Numbered from the stretch's first letter, positions 1 to 7,199 are shown. The stretch: 32,145 nucleotides of DNA from Candidatus Daviesbacteria bacterium RIFCSPLOWO2_01_FULL_39_12 (GCA_001776905.1 MFDM01000011.1:69747-101891), one strand, 5' to 3'. The notes: generated from the sequence alone by a model not told the origin. A program made the numbers and translations.

Positions 1-1615
1 CGGCAAAAAATAAACCCTGTCCCACCCCCTCAGACAAAAGCAGTCTTTGTTCGCCTTCGGATAAGTTAAACACTCTGGTCAAAAGGTCGAGGGAGGAAGG
101 AGCCTGTTTTAAAAGGATCTGGATGGAGGAGTTGGAAATGATCTCTTTACCTCTGTCTGTGGATAAGAAATCTTCCACATCCTGGGTAATGGTGGTCAGT
201 CCCAGATAATATTTGCGGGCCCTCTTGGCAATATCAACCAAAAAAGAGGCTGAATCAGGATTCATCATCAGATACCAGGCCTCATCTACCACCAGGATCC
301 TTTTTTTCAGCTTATTTTTAATCTTGGTCCAGATAAAATCCAAAATCATATGGATGGCTAAGGGACGAAGTTGATCGTGCAAGTCTCTGACAGAAAAAAC
401 CGTAAAAAGATTTTCCAACTTAATATTTGAATATGATGAGAAAATGCCGGTTAAGGATCCTTTGACAAATCTTTCCAGTCTCGCGGCCAAATCAACAGCA
501 GTTTGCTCTTCCATGCCGATCAGCACCTTATACAAATCCTCCATCAAAGGGGGAGTTCTGTTTTGCGTTTTAGGATCATCGGTGATTCCTTTTAGAAAAT
601 ATGTTTGTTTTAAAGCCCGATCAATTAAAGCAGCTTCTGAGGGGGTTAAATTACCCAAAACCAACTTGAGGAAGGCTGTCAGGGACAAAATTTTTCTGCC
701 CAGCTCATTTTCACCGGCGATTACCTCAGTGGATAAATCAAAAGGATTGATCTTAACCGGCGATGAGGCGGAAAAGTTGATGTAATCACCGCCCACTGCC
801 CGGCAAAGGGGTAAATATTCCTGTTCCGGGTCAATCACCAAAATTTCTGTGCCGAACATCAGAGAACGGACCGCCTCCAGTTTGACCAGGTAGCTTTTAC
901 CTGCTCCTGATTTGGCAAACACCACTGAATTGGCATTTTCCAAAGTGAATCTGTCAAAAAGAATCAGCGAGTCATTGTGCTCATTAATCCCGTACATGAT
1001 GCCCTCATTGGCAGTCAGCTCCGATGAGGCAAACGGGAAGGTGGTGGCAATGGCGGTGGTGTCCATGTTGTGAGCGATGTTTAAAGGGTCGTCTCCCAAA
1101 GGCAGGCAGGATTTAAAGCCATCCTCCATCTGTAAAGTGGCAGATTCGGCATGGAGAGATAATGAAGCCAAAGTTGACTCCACCAGCTTGGAAGTATTGT
1201 GTAAATCTTCCAAGCTGCTGCTGGGCACAGCCACATACAAGGCAAACTGGAAAAACCTCTCGGTTCCTCTGACCAGTTGATCCTGCAGGGCCTTGGCATC
1301 TTCCAGCGCCACTGCCACTGTCGGATCAATGGCTTTGCCTCTGTCCACATCAACTTGAATGGTGGCTTCCATCTCGGCAATTTTTCTTTTTAACTGGTCT
1401 AATACTCCGGCTGACTCCGATGGATAGATGAACATGGAAATCAGCAGGGAGTGGTCAAAAGAGATGACCGGCTCGATCCAGTTGGGTTCAACAAAACGGG
1501 GGTAGTTAGTCACATAGTAAGTTCGAAAAAAGTTGCTGTCGATTTTAATATGACTAAAATCAATCTCAATTTCAGAGGGAGCAAGCACATCCTCCAGCCC
1601 CAGCTGATTGTTCAT
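1..1615 (-). CDS. virB4: VirB4-like type IV secretion ATPase (C-terminus beyond window)
   Basis: Cytoplasmic motor ATPase of a T4SS/conjugation-type machine, expected to power substrate transfer or pilus assembly at the inner membrane. Reading leftwards from the ATG at 1615, the frame stays open to the window edge (538 codons seen). A P-loop (AKSGAGKS, about residues 234-241; the usual first Gly is Ala) is followed by a Walker B strand RILVVDE (about 439-445) and an ALYVAVPSSS stretch typical of the VirB4 N-terminal region. The start codon overlaps the stop of the upstream TraC-like gene (ATGA, 1612-1615), so translation is probably coupled, and PrgI precedes both. VirB4 families usually reach 600-800 residues, so roughly a fifth or more is missing here. 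Family assignment is firm; which substrate is moved is unknown. Confidence 0.9.
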   Translation of the reverse strand, partial: MNNQLGLEDVLAPSEIEIDFSHIKIDSNFFRTYYVTNYPRFVEPNWIEPVISFDHSLLISMFIYPSESAGVLDQLKRKIAEMEATIQVDVDRGKAIDPTVAVALEDAKALQDQLVRGTERFFQFALYVAVPSSSLEDLHNTSKLVESTLASLSLHAESATLQMEDGFKSCLPLGDDPLNIAHNMDTTAIATTFPFASSELTANEGIMYGINEHNDSLILFDRFTLENANSVVFAKSGAGKSYLVKLEAVRSLMFGTEILVIDPEQEYLPLCRAVGGDYINFSASSPVKINPFDLSTEVIAGENELGRKILSLTAFLKLVLGNLTPSEAALIDRALKQTYFLKGITDDPKTQNRTPPLMEDLYKVLIGMEEQTAVDLAARLERFVKGSLTGIFSSYSNIKLENLFTVFSVRDLHDQLRPLAIHMILDFIWTKIKNKLKKRILVVDEAWYLMMNPDSASFLVDIAKRARKYYLGLTTITQDVEDFLSTDRGKEIISNSSIQILLKQAPSSLDLLTRVFNLSEGEQRLLLSEGVGQGLFFA

Positions 1616-2343
1616 AGTAACTCCTCCACCACAAATGGGTGATTTTGGGCTTTATTGGTGGCTATCGCAACAGCAGGTTGGGCTGGTGGAGCTTTAGAGA
1701 TGACAGGCGGTGATTGAGGAGGGGGAGGCGGAGGGAGAGGAGGGGCTGATTCAGCCTTTAAAGCTGTGGGGGCAGATTGAGTTGGCTGGCTAAAGTTCTC
1801 CCGATTGTAGATATTATAAAAAAGCTCAATGATTTTTTGGTTATCCAGTTGTTGAGCTCTCAGTCCGATTCTACCCAGTAGCCTGATGATCTGTTCCCTT
1901 CTGGGTAGCAGTACTGTCTTGACCTTGTGCCAAAACAGCTCCTCAGAGTATTTCAGACCAACCTCTTCGCTAAAAAGAGGAATAACTAAATAAAACTTTT
2001 TATCCAACACCTCATTTTCCTTAATAGTTGATTGAATAAATGATCTATATGAGCCCATCATCTTCAAAAGCAGGGGGTTGGTTTGCGAAGCTCGCGCCTT
2101 ATCCAAAAGCTCAAGATAGGATGAGATATTCAGCCTTTCCGAATAGATGCAGATTTGAATGGTTGAGGAGAGTGAGTTAATCAACTGGGCAAAGGAGAAA
2201 ATAATACCGGCCTGCTCTCTTTCTGACAGCAGGCCAAAATTGACAGCCGGCACTTGCAGTATCAAAGCCGCCCCGCCTTTTTTCAACAAACATATGTCAT
2301 TTTTAACAGCGGCAATCGGGATGTGTTCTTGGGTGGTCTTCAT
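1612..2343 (-). CDS. TraC-like T4SS accessory protein (VirB4 N-domain-like), Pro-rich tail
   Basis: A 243-residue protein without signal peptide or membrane helix. Residues 1-170 (KKGGAALILQVPAVNF, then a long helical middle) resemble the N-terminal, ATPase-free domain of TraC/VirB4 proteins, found as a separate gene before VirB4 in Patescibacteria. The last 60 residues are low complexity, with a PPLPPPPPPQSPP run and a short conserved-looking end (HPFVVEELL). It lies one base after PrgI (TAA then T then ATG) and overlaps VirB4 by four bases, so the three form a tight operon. A likely role is as a partner of VirB4 at the inner membrane; this is inferred from context and resemblance. The polyproline run would be expected to need EF-P for efficient translation. 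Confidence 0.75.
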   Translation of the reverse strand: MKTTQEHIPIAAVKNDICLLKKGGAALILQVPAVNFGLLSEREQAGIIFSFAQLINSLSSTIQICIYSERLNISSYLELLDKARASQTNPLLLKMMGSYRSFIQSTIKENEVLDKKFYLVIPLFSEEVGLKYSEELFWHKVKTVLLPRREQIIRLLGRIGLRAQQLDNQKIIELFYNIYNRENFSQPTQSAPTALKAESAPPLPPPPPPQSPPVISKAPPAQPAVAIATNKAQNHPFVVEELL

Positions 2344-2344
2344 A

Positions 2345-3406
2345 TTAACTGACTGCCACCTCCTTGGCTGTGATAATCAGTGGCGGTAGAATCTGTCCTG
2401 TCAGCTCTATCTGTAAAACATCAAATTTAAAATGGTCTTTTTCCAACTCCAATCTGTAAACTCCGTTTGGTAAAGGCGTGGCTCCGGAAAACTGACCCAA
2501 TTTATTGGTCTTTAAAGCCCTGACCGGCAAACCCTCTTTGTCATAGATGACCGCCACTACCCCATCCAGATAATTGCCCAATCTGTCAGAGGTGACTCCG
2601 TTAATCACATTAGGAAAAGTGGTTAAAGCCAGTTGCTGTTTTGGTTTTGGCACAGGAGCGACTTTAACTATCCTGGGGAGATTGGGTCCTTCGCTAATCA
2701 CCTTGCCTGTCTCAGCGTGAGTGATTATATCTAATTTACTTCTGATATCCGATGCTTGGGTGATTAGATTTTGCAGATCAGAGATGATTTTGTTGGCCTG
2801 ATGGGTATAATCTACAGGTACTGAGGACGGTTTGGCAGATGCGGACTTAATTTCTGCCAAGGCTTTCTCGGACTGGACGATTTTGAGCTTAAGAGCCTGT
2901 GCTTCTTTGGCCAACTCCACTGTTTTTTTTAATTCTTCGCCGGTGGGCAGATCAGCGGATGGGGGTTGGGGAGGAGGTGGAGTAAGATGGGTCAAGGAGG
3001 TGACATCTATGGCCGGCGGTGCAGCCGGCTGTTCTTCTGCCGCAGCCTGTTTTAAGCCCTGATAAAATATCAATAACCTGCTTTTAAAAAGAGGGTCATC
3101 ACGGTAAATTTTGCCATTTTTAATCCAGACTCTTTTGGTGGGAGAATAGATGGCCTTAAAAAAAGATTTCACCCAGGTGTCCAAAGGACGGCCTTTAAAA
3201 GGTAGGAAAGCAAAAGCCACTCCCAAAAGCACAAATACTAGCACTAAAGGCCAGCCAAAGATTGGGTAGTGCGGCACCACCACCAGAAAAATCAGATAAG
3301 CAGTACCCACCCCGGAAGCCAAGTAGATAAATTGTTTTAAAGTCATATCCCCCACCAGCTTAAACTGGAAGGTGGTGACATTTTGCGGGACAGGATGCGG
3401 TTCCAT
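2345..3406 (-). CDS. PrgI family T4SS membrane protein with prealbumin-like C-terminal domain
   Basis: 353 residues from the ATG at 3406. An in-frame TTG at 3463 would add 19 residues, but the MEPHPVPQNVTTFQFKLVG start is the classic PrgI N-terminus. Two membrane helices at about residues 27-75 are followed by LDTWVKSFFKAIYSPTKRVW, also typical of PrgI. The rest is unusual: a Pro-rich linker, a helical probable coiled coil (about 150-230), and an 85-residue C-terminal module (VNGVTSD-like start, YDKEGLPVRALKTNKLGQFS, LPNGVYRLELEK) resembling carboxypeptidase-regulatory/Cna-B beta-sandwich domains. PrgI-type proteins are the VirB3-like partner of VirB4, which is two genes downstream. Possible -10 boxes (TATATA near 3415-3420) precede the start; no good Shine-Dalgarno is visible. 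Confidence 0.85.
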   Translation of the reverse strand: MEPHPVPQNVTTFQFKLVGDMTLKQFIYLASGVGTAYLIFLVVVPHYPIFGWPLVLVFVLLGVAFAFLPFKGRPLDTWVKSFFKAIYSPTKRVWIKNGKIYRDDPLFKSRLLIFYQGLKQAAAEEQPAAPPAIDVTSLTHLTPPPPQPPSADLPTGEELKKTVELAKEAQALKLKIVQSEKALAEIKSASAKPSSVPVDYTHQANKIISDLQNLITQASDIRSKLDIITHAETGKVISEGPNLPRIVKVAPVPKPKQQLALTTFPNVINGVTSDRLGNYLDGVVAVIYDKEGLPVRALKTNKLGQFSGATPLPNGVYRLELEKDHFKFDVLQIELTGQILPPLIITAKEVAVS

Positions 3407-3485
3407 GCTAATCTTTATATACAACGTGAAAATACTATAGTCTAGAGATACAAAATAGATCAAAAAAGACTCAATATCTGGTATC

Positions 3486-3513
3486 TTGTAAATTAGGTGA
3501 GAATGAGTAAAAT
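3486..3513 (+). promoter_or_regulatory. Possible promoter of the riboswitch transcript
   Basis: TTGTAA (3486-3491), 16-nt spacer, TAAAAT (3508-3513). Transcription would begin near 3519-3521, at the very start of the riboswitch P1 helix. The -35 is a weak match, so this is tentative. Confidence 0.4.
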
Positions 3514-3516
3514 TAA

Positions 3517-3641
3517 AAATGTGGTGTCCTAATCTGAATATTAAGCAGATGAAAGGACAAATGGGAACTCTGTGTAATTCAGAGACTGTGCCGCAACTGT
3601 AAAGTCAGGAGACCGACCACATTTAAATCCCGTTGCAGGAG
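3517..3641 (+). promoter_or_regulatory. Compact cobalamin-riboswitch-like RNA
   Basis: The 5' leader of the downstream gene carries the conserved cobalamin aptamer blocks in order: GGGAA (3563-3567), a P4-like hairpin CTCTG/CAGAG (3568-3572 with 3580-3584), CCGCAACTGTAA (3591-3602) and the B12 box AGTCAGGAGACC (3603-3614). The outer helix P1 is a perfect 9-bp pair, AAATGTGGT (3517-3525) with ACCACATTT (3616-3624). Inside are GTCCT/AGGAC (3526-3530 with 3554-3558) and a hairpin ATCTG/CAGAT (3532-3536 with 3546-3550). The peripheral extension that normally separates CAACTGTAA from the B12 box is absent: they are directly joined. Downstream GTTGC (3632-3636) abuts the Shine-Dalgarno AGGAG (3637-3641) and can pair with GCAAC (3593-3597) in the aptamer, suggesting translational control. 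Confidence 0.85.
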
Positions 3642-3645
3642 AAAT

Positions 3646-4581
3646 ATGTCAAACGAGCGTGCTGAAATCACCCCATTTTTAGGTACCTGGAGAAATAAGA
3701 CAATATCCCAAGCAGCAGAAGAGTTAGCCTCATATTTACTAGAAACCAAAAGGATTCCTGATCCATATTATTTTTCCTTTGATGAGGATGGTGATCTGTT
3801 TTCTCCATCTGCCAGGTGCAAAGTAAAAGATGTCATCAGAACTGTAAATGTCATAGGCCAGCAAGAGGTTATAGCATTTGATGCTATAACTGGTTGGACA
3901 AAGTCTGCCAAATCAGGAGCGGCTGTCTGGTTTAGCCCCGCCAGTGAAGGAGTATACCCGGTTTCCAAGATAATTATCAGTGAGCTGGAAGAAAACAATG
4001 GAGTCAGGAGATTACGCAACAGAGCCATACTTTTGGATATAGATGCAGAAAAATGTTTAGAGTATGCAAGGCAAGTGTCTGGCTACTCTATCAATCGTCC
4101 GTTTTTGACCCATCTGGAACAGTTAAGAACGACCCCGATCATCCTTGGGACAGAAGGTAGTTGTTGGATCAATATATTTGAGGAAGTCATTGCTGATGAT
4201 GTTTTATGGGATTTAATTAAAACAGGGCAGGATATAGAGGAAAAAAGACAAGCTCTATGTCAGGCTCAGAGAATTTTTACATCCGCATTAACTGACGAGA
4301 CAGGTGTAAGATTGACGCAGGATGATATGGAGAGACGAGTTTTAAGTATGCTGGGTACAAGGAGCGGTAGTTGTCCTGTTCTATTTTTAAAAAGTATATT
4401 CCAAAGCATAGTTTCAGGTAGCGCTTTTGAAATTTTCTCTGCACATTCTCTGATGGTAGGATCTGATAAGTATGGCTCTTTGGAATTTGAATGTCCTAGG
4501 TGTAAAAGAACCAACAGAAGACCACACGGTCGGCTTATCCCAAATTGTCAGCACTGCGGCTCTTCAGAAGTTGGCTGTTGA
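3646..4581 (+). CDS. Unknown protein with C-terminal zinc ribbon, riboswitch-controlled
   Basis: I do not recognise the main body of this 311-residue protein. It has no signal peptide or membrane segment and reads as a soluble mixed alpha/beta protein. A motif region around residues 85-125 (AVWFSPASEGVYPVSKIIISEL, split here as AVWFSPASEG and VYPVSKIIIS) looks like a conserved core. The C-terminus is a four-Cys zinc ribbon: CPRC at 283-286 and CQHC at 301-304, plus a final Cys311. The start is well set: AGGAG ends four bases before ATG. The gene is alone behind a cobalamin-type riboswitch, so its level should respond to a corrinoid; a role in B12 uptake, handling or a B12-sparing function is conceivable but not shown. 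Its last 47 bp overlap the convergent CoA-synthesis gene. Confidence 0.85.
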   Translation: MSNERAEITPFLGTWRNKTISQAAEELASYLLETKRIPDPYYFSFDEDGDLFSPSARCKVKDVIRTVNVIGQQEVIAFDAITGWTKSAKSGAAVWFSPASEGVYPVSKIIISELEENNGVRRLRNRAILLDIDAEKCLEYARQVSGYSINRPFLTHLEQLRTTPIILGTEGSCWINIFEEVIADDVLWDLIKTGQDIEEKRQALCQAQRIFTSALTDETGVRLTQDDMERRVLSMLGTRSGSCPVLFLKSIFQSIVSGSAFEIFSAHSLMVGSDKYGSLEFECPRCKRTNRRPHGRLIPNCQHCGSSEVGC

Positions 4582-5572
4582 GGAGTCTGCAAAGATAATC
4601 TTTAATTTTGAGATCTACTTTAACTTCAACCAAACCCTTATTTGGTTGGCCATAATAGACTTTGGAGCCAAGTGGGGACAAGAGTATGGCCGGGATGGTG
4701 GCTAAATCTTCTTCGCCTTCAATTAGAATCAAGAATTTAGAATTATACACCCTTTCTTCGAAAGCAAGAATTAAGGGAACTTTTAAACCTTTCTCTACTG
4801 CCAAAATAAGGGCTTTGGAAATTTGGCCAGGAGGGTTTTTAAGTTTGATCACTCTACCGTCATTGCGAGGAAGGAGTGTAGCGACTGACGTGGCAATCTT
4901 TACTCTTTGCGCCTTTTCATCCACTACAGCCAGATTAGGAGTCAGCCCTGCTTTTAAAAAATTGGCTGTGGTAATATCTCCTACGGTGAGATAGGGGGTG
5001 TTGGGGTGGTAAGGGAGAGAGGAGAGAATTGGGCCTAGTGGTTTTTTAAGCTTGGTTCTGATAGTCTGATCTAGCTTTTTGCCGGCAATTTTTAACAGCA
5101 ACTTTTTGTAGCTTTTGCCCTCAGGGTTGACCTCACCTACTCTGATTCTGGATGAAGAAATGATCCGGCCTGTTTCATCCTTGATATAGGGGAAAATAAT
5201 AATGTCGAGTTTTTTTAAACCCAACTCGGCTCTTTTTTGATTAATCAGCTTAGCTACTCTCCCGGTGGCCCGGCTGACCATGATGGCCTCAATGGTGGGA
5301 TCTGTTAGGCTAGTGCCAAATTGATCTTCTATAAAAACAATCCCGCTTCTTTTTAAAAGTCCCCTTTCTTTTAAGAAGTTTTTCAAAGAATCCATCCTTC
5401 TCCTTTGATTTTGGGCAGATGGTTTAGAGCGCTTTTGATTAAACTGATCAGTGGTTATACCGATGGTGACAAATTTACCCAGTTGGAATGAGCAGGAAAT
5501 CATGGACAGATGACCAATGTGTAAAAGGTCAAAAGTGCCACCCAAAACAAGATGGTGGTATCGATAGCTCAT
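4535..5572 (-). CDS. Fused phosphopantetheine adenylyltransferase / GTP-dependent dephospho-CoA kinase
   Basis: Predicted bifunctional enzyme for the last two steps of coenzyme A synthesis: ATP + 4'-phosphopantetheine to dephospho-CoA, then GTP-dependent phosphorylation to CoA. Residues 1-160 are an archaeal/eukaryotic-type PPAT: GGTFDLLHIGH (11-21, with the nucleotide-binding HxGH) and ISSSRIR (138-144). Residues about 175-325 are the archaeal DUF359 kinase: VGD (197-199), VDEKAQR (217-223), KNPPGQIS (245-252), IEGEEDLATIP (284-294) and YYGQPNKG (307-313). In archaea these are normally separate genes. Residues about 226-238 are encoded by a palindromic repeat. The ATG at 5572 follows a perfect TATAAT by six bases, so the mRNA is likely leaderless. 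The 3' end overlaps the convergent zinc-ribbon gene by 47 bp. Confidence 0.88.
   Translation of the reverse strand: MSYRYHHLVLGGTFDLLHIGHLSMISCSFQLGKFVTIGITTDQFNQKRSKPSAQNQRRRMDSLKNFLKERGLLKRSGIVFIEDQFGTSLTDPTIEAIMVSRATGRVAKLINQKRAELGLKKLDIIIFPYIKDETGRIISSSRIRVGEVNPEGKSYKKLLLKIAGKKLDQTIRTKLKKPLGPILSSLPYHPNTPYLTVGDITTANFLKAGLTPNLAVVDEKAQRVKIATSVATLLPRNDGRVIKLKNPPGQISKALILAVEKGLKVPLILAFEERVYNSKFLILIEGEEDLATIPAILLSPLGSKVYYGQPNKGLVEVKVDLKIKDYLCRLLNSQLLKSRSADNLG
4859..4898. repeat. CATTGCGAGG-type interspersed palindromic repeat inside a gene
   Basis: The segment begins GTCATTGCGAGG and ends CGTGGCAATC, with imperfect terminal complementarity (ATTGC 4862-4866, GCAAT 4893-4897) and an AGCGAC core. 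It matches the widespread CATTGCGAGGAGCGAAGCGAC...GCAATC repeat family as I remember it. It is read in frame as about 13 residues (ATSVATLLPRND) of the dephospho-CoA kinase domain. Only one copy is seen in this window. Confidence 0.65.
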
Positions 5573-5578
5573 GGTAGG

Positions 5579-5607
5579 ATTATACTCAATCTATTGACAC
5601 TGTGCAA
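5579..5607 (-). promoter_or_regulatory. Promoter of the CoA-synthesis fusion gene
   Basis: On the minus strand: TTGCAC (5602-5607), 17-nt spacer, perfect TATAAT (5579-5584), then six bases to the ATG. The predicted transcription start falls on or next to the start codon, giving a leaderless mRNA. It overlaps the divergent promoter of the AAA ATPase. Confidence 0.65.
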
Positions 5608-5621
5608 TTTAGTAGTAAAAT
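5594..5621 (+). promoter_or_regulatory. Promoter of the AAA ATPase gene
   Basis: Perfect TTGACA (5594-5599), 16-nt spacer, TAAAAT (5616-5621). The leader of about 38 nt contains AAAGGA (5656-5661) before the ATG at 5666. The -10 box lies inside a long dyad. Confidence 0.65.
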
Positions 5622-5647
5622 GTAGTATGACAGACTACGATTTACTA
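5613..5647. promoter_or_regulatory. 35-bp dyad over the promoter/leader of the AAA ATPase (operator or hairpin)
   Basis: Left arm TAGTAAA (5613-5619) and GTAGT (5622-5626); right arm ACTAC (5634-5638) and TTTACTA (5641-5647). That is 12 paired positions around a 7-nt centre, with a symmetrical 2-nt bulge on each side. It covers the -10 box and the expected transcription start, so it could be a repressor operator or a 5' UTR stem-loop. Confidence 0.6.
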
Positions 5648-5665
5648 ATAAAATGAAAGGAAACC

Positions 5666-6820
5666 ATGTTTTTTAAAAGAACGATTGAAGAAGATATAAA
5701 AAAATACTTAAACAGTAAGGAAACGAAAACTTTATTTATCTGGGGTCCGAGGCGCTCTGGTAAAACCACCCTCATCAGTAAATTGGCTTCCGAGCTGGGA
5801 GTGAAAAGGTACAACTTTGATTTGGAATCTGACAGGGAAAAATTTGCCCCCAGAAAGGAAGAGCTTGAGGCAATCGTTAAAGAGAACAAAGTGATCCTGA
5901 TTGACGAGGTACAAAACTACCCGGAGGCAACGGTGATGATAAAACTCTTACATGATGAGTTTGGAGTGAAAGTAATTGCCACGGGTTCCTCGGAGCTTCG
6001 CCAAAAGTCAAAAGACTTTGATACTATGGCCGGTAGATTCCATGAAATCTATTGTTTACCGCTGTCCATATTTGAGATTTTTGAAAATCTCAAGCCAAAA
6101 ACTGACGAGGAAAAGGAATTTAAAAAACAATTAGCAGAAAGACTGCAAATTTTTGGGTCGTACCCTGAAATATATGCCAGAGAGGAATTATCGGAAAAAG
6201 AGAGAATTGATCTTTTGCAGTACATACTAGATGCTTATGTATTAAAAGATATAATTGATATTTATGAGCTAAAAAATGAAAAGCTGGCCAAGGATATTTT
6301 AATTAAAGTTGCCTTGCAACTTGGATCGGAAGTTTCCATACGCGAGATAGCAGAATCCTTACGGGCATATCCCTCAACTGTCTCAAACTACATTGAGATT
6401 TTTATTAAAAACTATATTCTGATTCCTCTACCATCATTTAAAACAAATATTAGAAAAGCTGTATCCGAGAATAGGAAGCTCTATTTTTATGATCTTGGTA
6501 TTCGTAATATCCTGATACAGGATTTTAGAGATTTAGATCTGCGCCCGGATAAGGGAGGAGTGTTTGAGAATTTCATTATCTTGGAGCTGGAAAAATGGCG
6601 CAGGCTGACTAATGCAAAGGTCAATATCTATTTTTATAGAGAGTACGGAGGGAGAGAGGTAGATATTGTGATAGAAGACTATAAAAAGAATTATACTGCC
6701 TGTGAAGTCAAGATTGATAAAGGGCAAGTTAAGGACATCTTTCCTCTGCCTCATATAATGGAAACGATTACCGGGCAGGTTTACTTTGAAAAGATAGCTG
6801 CGGTTTTAAAAAACAAGTAA
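5666..6820 (+). CDS. AAA ATPase with DUF4143 C-terminal domain
   Basis: 384 residues, full length for this family. The N-terminal AAA_14 domain has Walker A GPRRSGKTT (27-35), Walker B VILIDE (76-81) and a sensor-1 like ATGSSE (105-110). A winged-helix-like middle (about 205-260, SIREIAESLRAYPSTVSNYI split at RAYPSTVSN) leads to a C-terminal restriction-endonuclease-like fold: GREVD (329-333) and ACEVK (345-349) give the E/D...ExK pattern. Such proteins are common and often laterally moved in archaea and CPR bacteria; their cellular function is unclear, and DNA- or protein-remodelling roles have been suggested. It has its own strong promoter, a Shine-Dalgarno AAAGGA and an upstream dyad, and looks monocistronic. 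Confidence 0.9.
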   Translation: MFFKRTIEEDIKKYLNSKETKTLFIWGPRRSGKTTLISKLASELGVKRYNFDLESDREKFAPRKEELEAIVKENKVILIDEVQNYPEATVMIKLLHDEFGVKVIATGSSELRQKSKDFDTMAGRFHEIYCLPLSIFEIFENLKPKTDEEKEFKKQLAERLQIFGSYPEIYAREELSEKERIDLLQYILDAYVLKDIIDIYELKNEKLAKDILIKVALQLGSEVSIREIAESLRAYPSTVSNYIEIFIKNYILIPLPSFKTNIRKAVSENRKLYFYDLGIRNILIQDFRDLDLRPDKGGVFENFIILELEKWRRLTNAKVNIYFYREYGGREVDIVIEDYKKNYTACEVKIDKGQVKDIFPLPHIMETITGQVYFEKIAAVLKNK

Positions 6821-6901
6821 GACACCTTAAAATTATTACCCTTATTCCCGTCAGGATTTTATCAGTTTTTTATCAAGCAGTCACCTTGCTGGTCTATTAA
6901 G

Positions 6902-7180
6902 ATGCCGTTAAAAGAGTCATCTATGAGTCAGTTTGAGCAAGAAATTAAACATAATCTAGACCAAGGCAGGATGTATGCTGATCAAACTGCCAGCAGAATG
7001 GTTCAAAGCTGGCAAGCTATCACCGGAGCAGCCGGAGTATTTTGGCACGAATATAGCACAGAATATGTTCCAGGTCTGGGCTATCTGGTGATTGAGGAAC
7101 CAAGTCTCTGGAATAGACTTAGAGGAGGATCCCAGGCAGTGCCCAAGGTAGTAAGGACGTTAAAGTGTAAAAATTTGTAA
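6902..7180 (+). CDS. Small protein of unknown function
   Basis: A 92-residue hydrophilic protein with no domain I recognise. The first half is helical (about residues 8-45), and the middle is Gly/Tyr-rich (GLGYLVIEE), ending basic (KVVRTLKCKNL). There is no good Shine-Dalgarno before the ATG at 6902; an alternative ATG at 6923 removes seven residues. It ends 19 bases before the giant gene and runs in the same direction, so it is probably co-transcribed with it. Reality as a gene is supported only by length, position and the absence of a competing frame. Confidence 0.5.
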   Translation: MPLKESSMSQFEQEIKHNLDQGRMYADQTASRMVQSWQAITGAAGVFWHEYSTEYVPGLGYLVIEEPSLWNRLRGGSQAVPKVVRTLKCKNL

Positions 7181-7199
7181 TTTATTAAAGGAATAATCT

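Noticed and set aside
444-1642. Short plus-strand frames over the VirB4 gene
   Set aside because: They are antisense to a continuous VirB4 reading frame with clear motifs.
3407-3463. Upstream TTG start for the PrgI gene, adding 19 residues
   Set aside because: The ATG at 3406 gives the standard PrgI N-terminus, and the extra segment is not PrgI-like.
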